NCBI RefSeq assembly: GCF_000150955.2
Contig: NC_011683.1
Location: 744,001-808,000 of the forward strand
DNA: 64,000 bases
DNA from: Phaeodactylum tricornutum CCAP 1055/1
Lineage: Eukaryota > Bacillariophyta > Bacillariophyceae > Surirellales > Neidiaceae
Direction: 5' to 3'
The translations under genes and the position numbers were made by a program. Below are positions 63,684 through 64,000 of the stretch, piece after piece. The number at the start of each line of letters is the position of its first letter. The stretch's first letter is position 1. The notes beneath the pieces were generated by a model. The model was not told the DNA's origin and made no database searches. It was given only the letters and a program-made list of their open reading frames with translations.

Positions 63684-64000
63684 ATGGAACTGCGGGTGGG
63701 TAAAAAGTACCGTCTCGGTCGGAAGATCGGTTCCGGTTCCTTTGGAGATATTTATCTCGGAACGAACATGACTACGGGTGAAGAAGTTGCCATCAAGCTC
63801 GAATCGGTCAAAACCAAACATCCGCAGTTACTCTACGAAAGCAAGATTTATCGCATTCTGCACGGCGGCTGTAAGTACAGACAGAGTGTTATAGTTCGTA
63901 GCGTGTCTTTGTACACTTTGTGTTTTTTGTTTTTCCAACACTGTATTATGGCGAAATATCTGCAGTGGGAATCCCGAACGTTCGATGGTACGGTATCGAA
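63684..64000 (+). CDS. Casein kinase 1, 5' part (2 exons seen, runs off the window)
   Basis: Exon 1, 63684-63870, begins [20 protein letters not shown] and continues [20 protein letters not shown]. It contains the CK1 glycine loop GSGSFGDIY and the ATP-binding Lys in VAIKLE, followed by [15 protein letters not shown] 95-bp phase-1 intron (GTAAGT...CTGCAG) joins it to exon 2 from 63966, [11 protein letters not shown], the next conserved CK1 block. This is a typical cytosolic/nuclear CK1 delta/epsilon-type serine/threonine kinase. The catalytic loop and C-terminus lie beyond the window end. Confidence 0.95.
   Translation, partial: MELRVGKKYRLGRKIGSGSFGDIYLGTNMTTGEEVAIKLESVKTKHPQLLYESKIYRILHGGCKYRQSVIVRSVSLYTLCFLFFQHCIMAKYLQWESRTFDGTVS

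Overview
The window is nuclear DNA of a pennate diatom, almost certainly Phaeodactylum tricornutum or a very close relative. The evidence is a plastid-targeted GAPDH whose presequence and coding sequence match the GapC1 I remember from that species, compact genes with zero to two short GT-AG introns, stramenopile-style bipartite plastid presequences (signal peptide, then an aromatic residue at the cleavage site), diatom-only repeat proteins and a Ty1/copia element. I inferred twelve introns from reading frame, splice consensus and protein continuity.

Layout. 1-978 is the 3' end of an acidic, Cys-rich type I membrane protein. 1803-3716 is a two-exon Gln/Asn/Met-rich protein with a KIX-like segment. 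4814-6203 is GapC1. 6419-8083 (-) is a secretory or plastid J-domain protein, head to head with a 5'-methylthioadenosine nucleosidase (8920-9705). 10178-11488 is a HAD-family phosphoglycolate phosphatase. 12026-12664 (-) is a three-exon gene for a 61-residue protein that is easy to miss. 13369-15257 is an N-myristoylation-type repeat protein with a near-perfect 481-bp tandem duplication and two frame changes. Then come a rhomboid protease (-), a CPBP/CAAX-type intramembrane protease (+), a PRL-type phosphatase with a CAAX box (-), a large unrecognised Ser-rich protein (+), a LigB/DODA-type dioxygenase (-), an Ldh_2-family oxidoreductase (-), a PA-TM-RING ubiquitin ligase (+) and a transketolase (-).

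31.9-41.4 kb is a transposon island: a young Ty1/copia element with two identical 309-bp LTRs and a partial internal duplication, then a decayed piggyBac-like (DDE_Tnp_1_7) transposase on the minus strand. Paired palindromes centred on TTAA lie between them. A separate 348-bp MITE-like element with terminal inverted repeats and a 6-bp target duplication lies at 44.4 kb.

The right part holds a plastid TauE/SafE-type permease (-), a diatom-type TPR-like protein (+), a MOSC protein (-), a 1717-residue double-SANT (NCoR/SMRT-like) protein (+), a short-chain dehydrogenase (-), a DUS1-type tRNA-dihydrouridine synthase with a C-terminal CCCH finger (+), a two-exon alpha/beta hydrolase with an intact triad (+), an unrecognised mitochondrial-type protein (-), a two-exon 94-residue mitochondrial-type protein (+), tRNA-Phe(GAA) and the start of a casein kinase 1 gene.

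The genes are mostly unrelated housekeeping functions and form no operon. There is a carbon-metabolism flavour (GapC1, phosphoglycolate phosphatase, transketolase), and CRE-type TGACGT sites lie upstream of GapC1 and between the J-protein and nucleosidase genes. A 12-base word, TTCACAGTCAAT, and its variants recur in intergenic DNA and introns far more often than chance. No CRISPR array, operon or prokaryote-type system was seen. The most unusual items are the repeat protein, the MITE-like element, the recurrent word, the small three-exon gene and the Ldh_2 protein whose catalytic SHG motif reads NQG.
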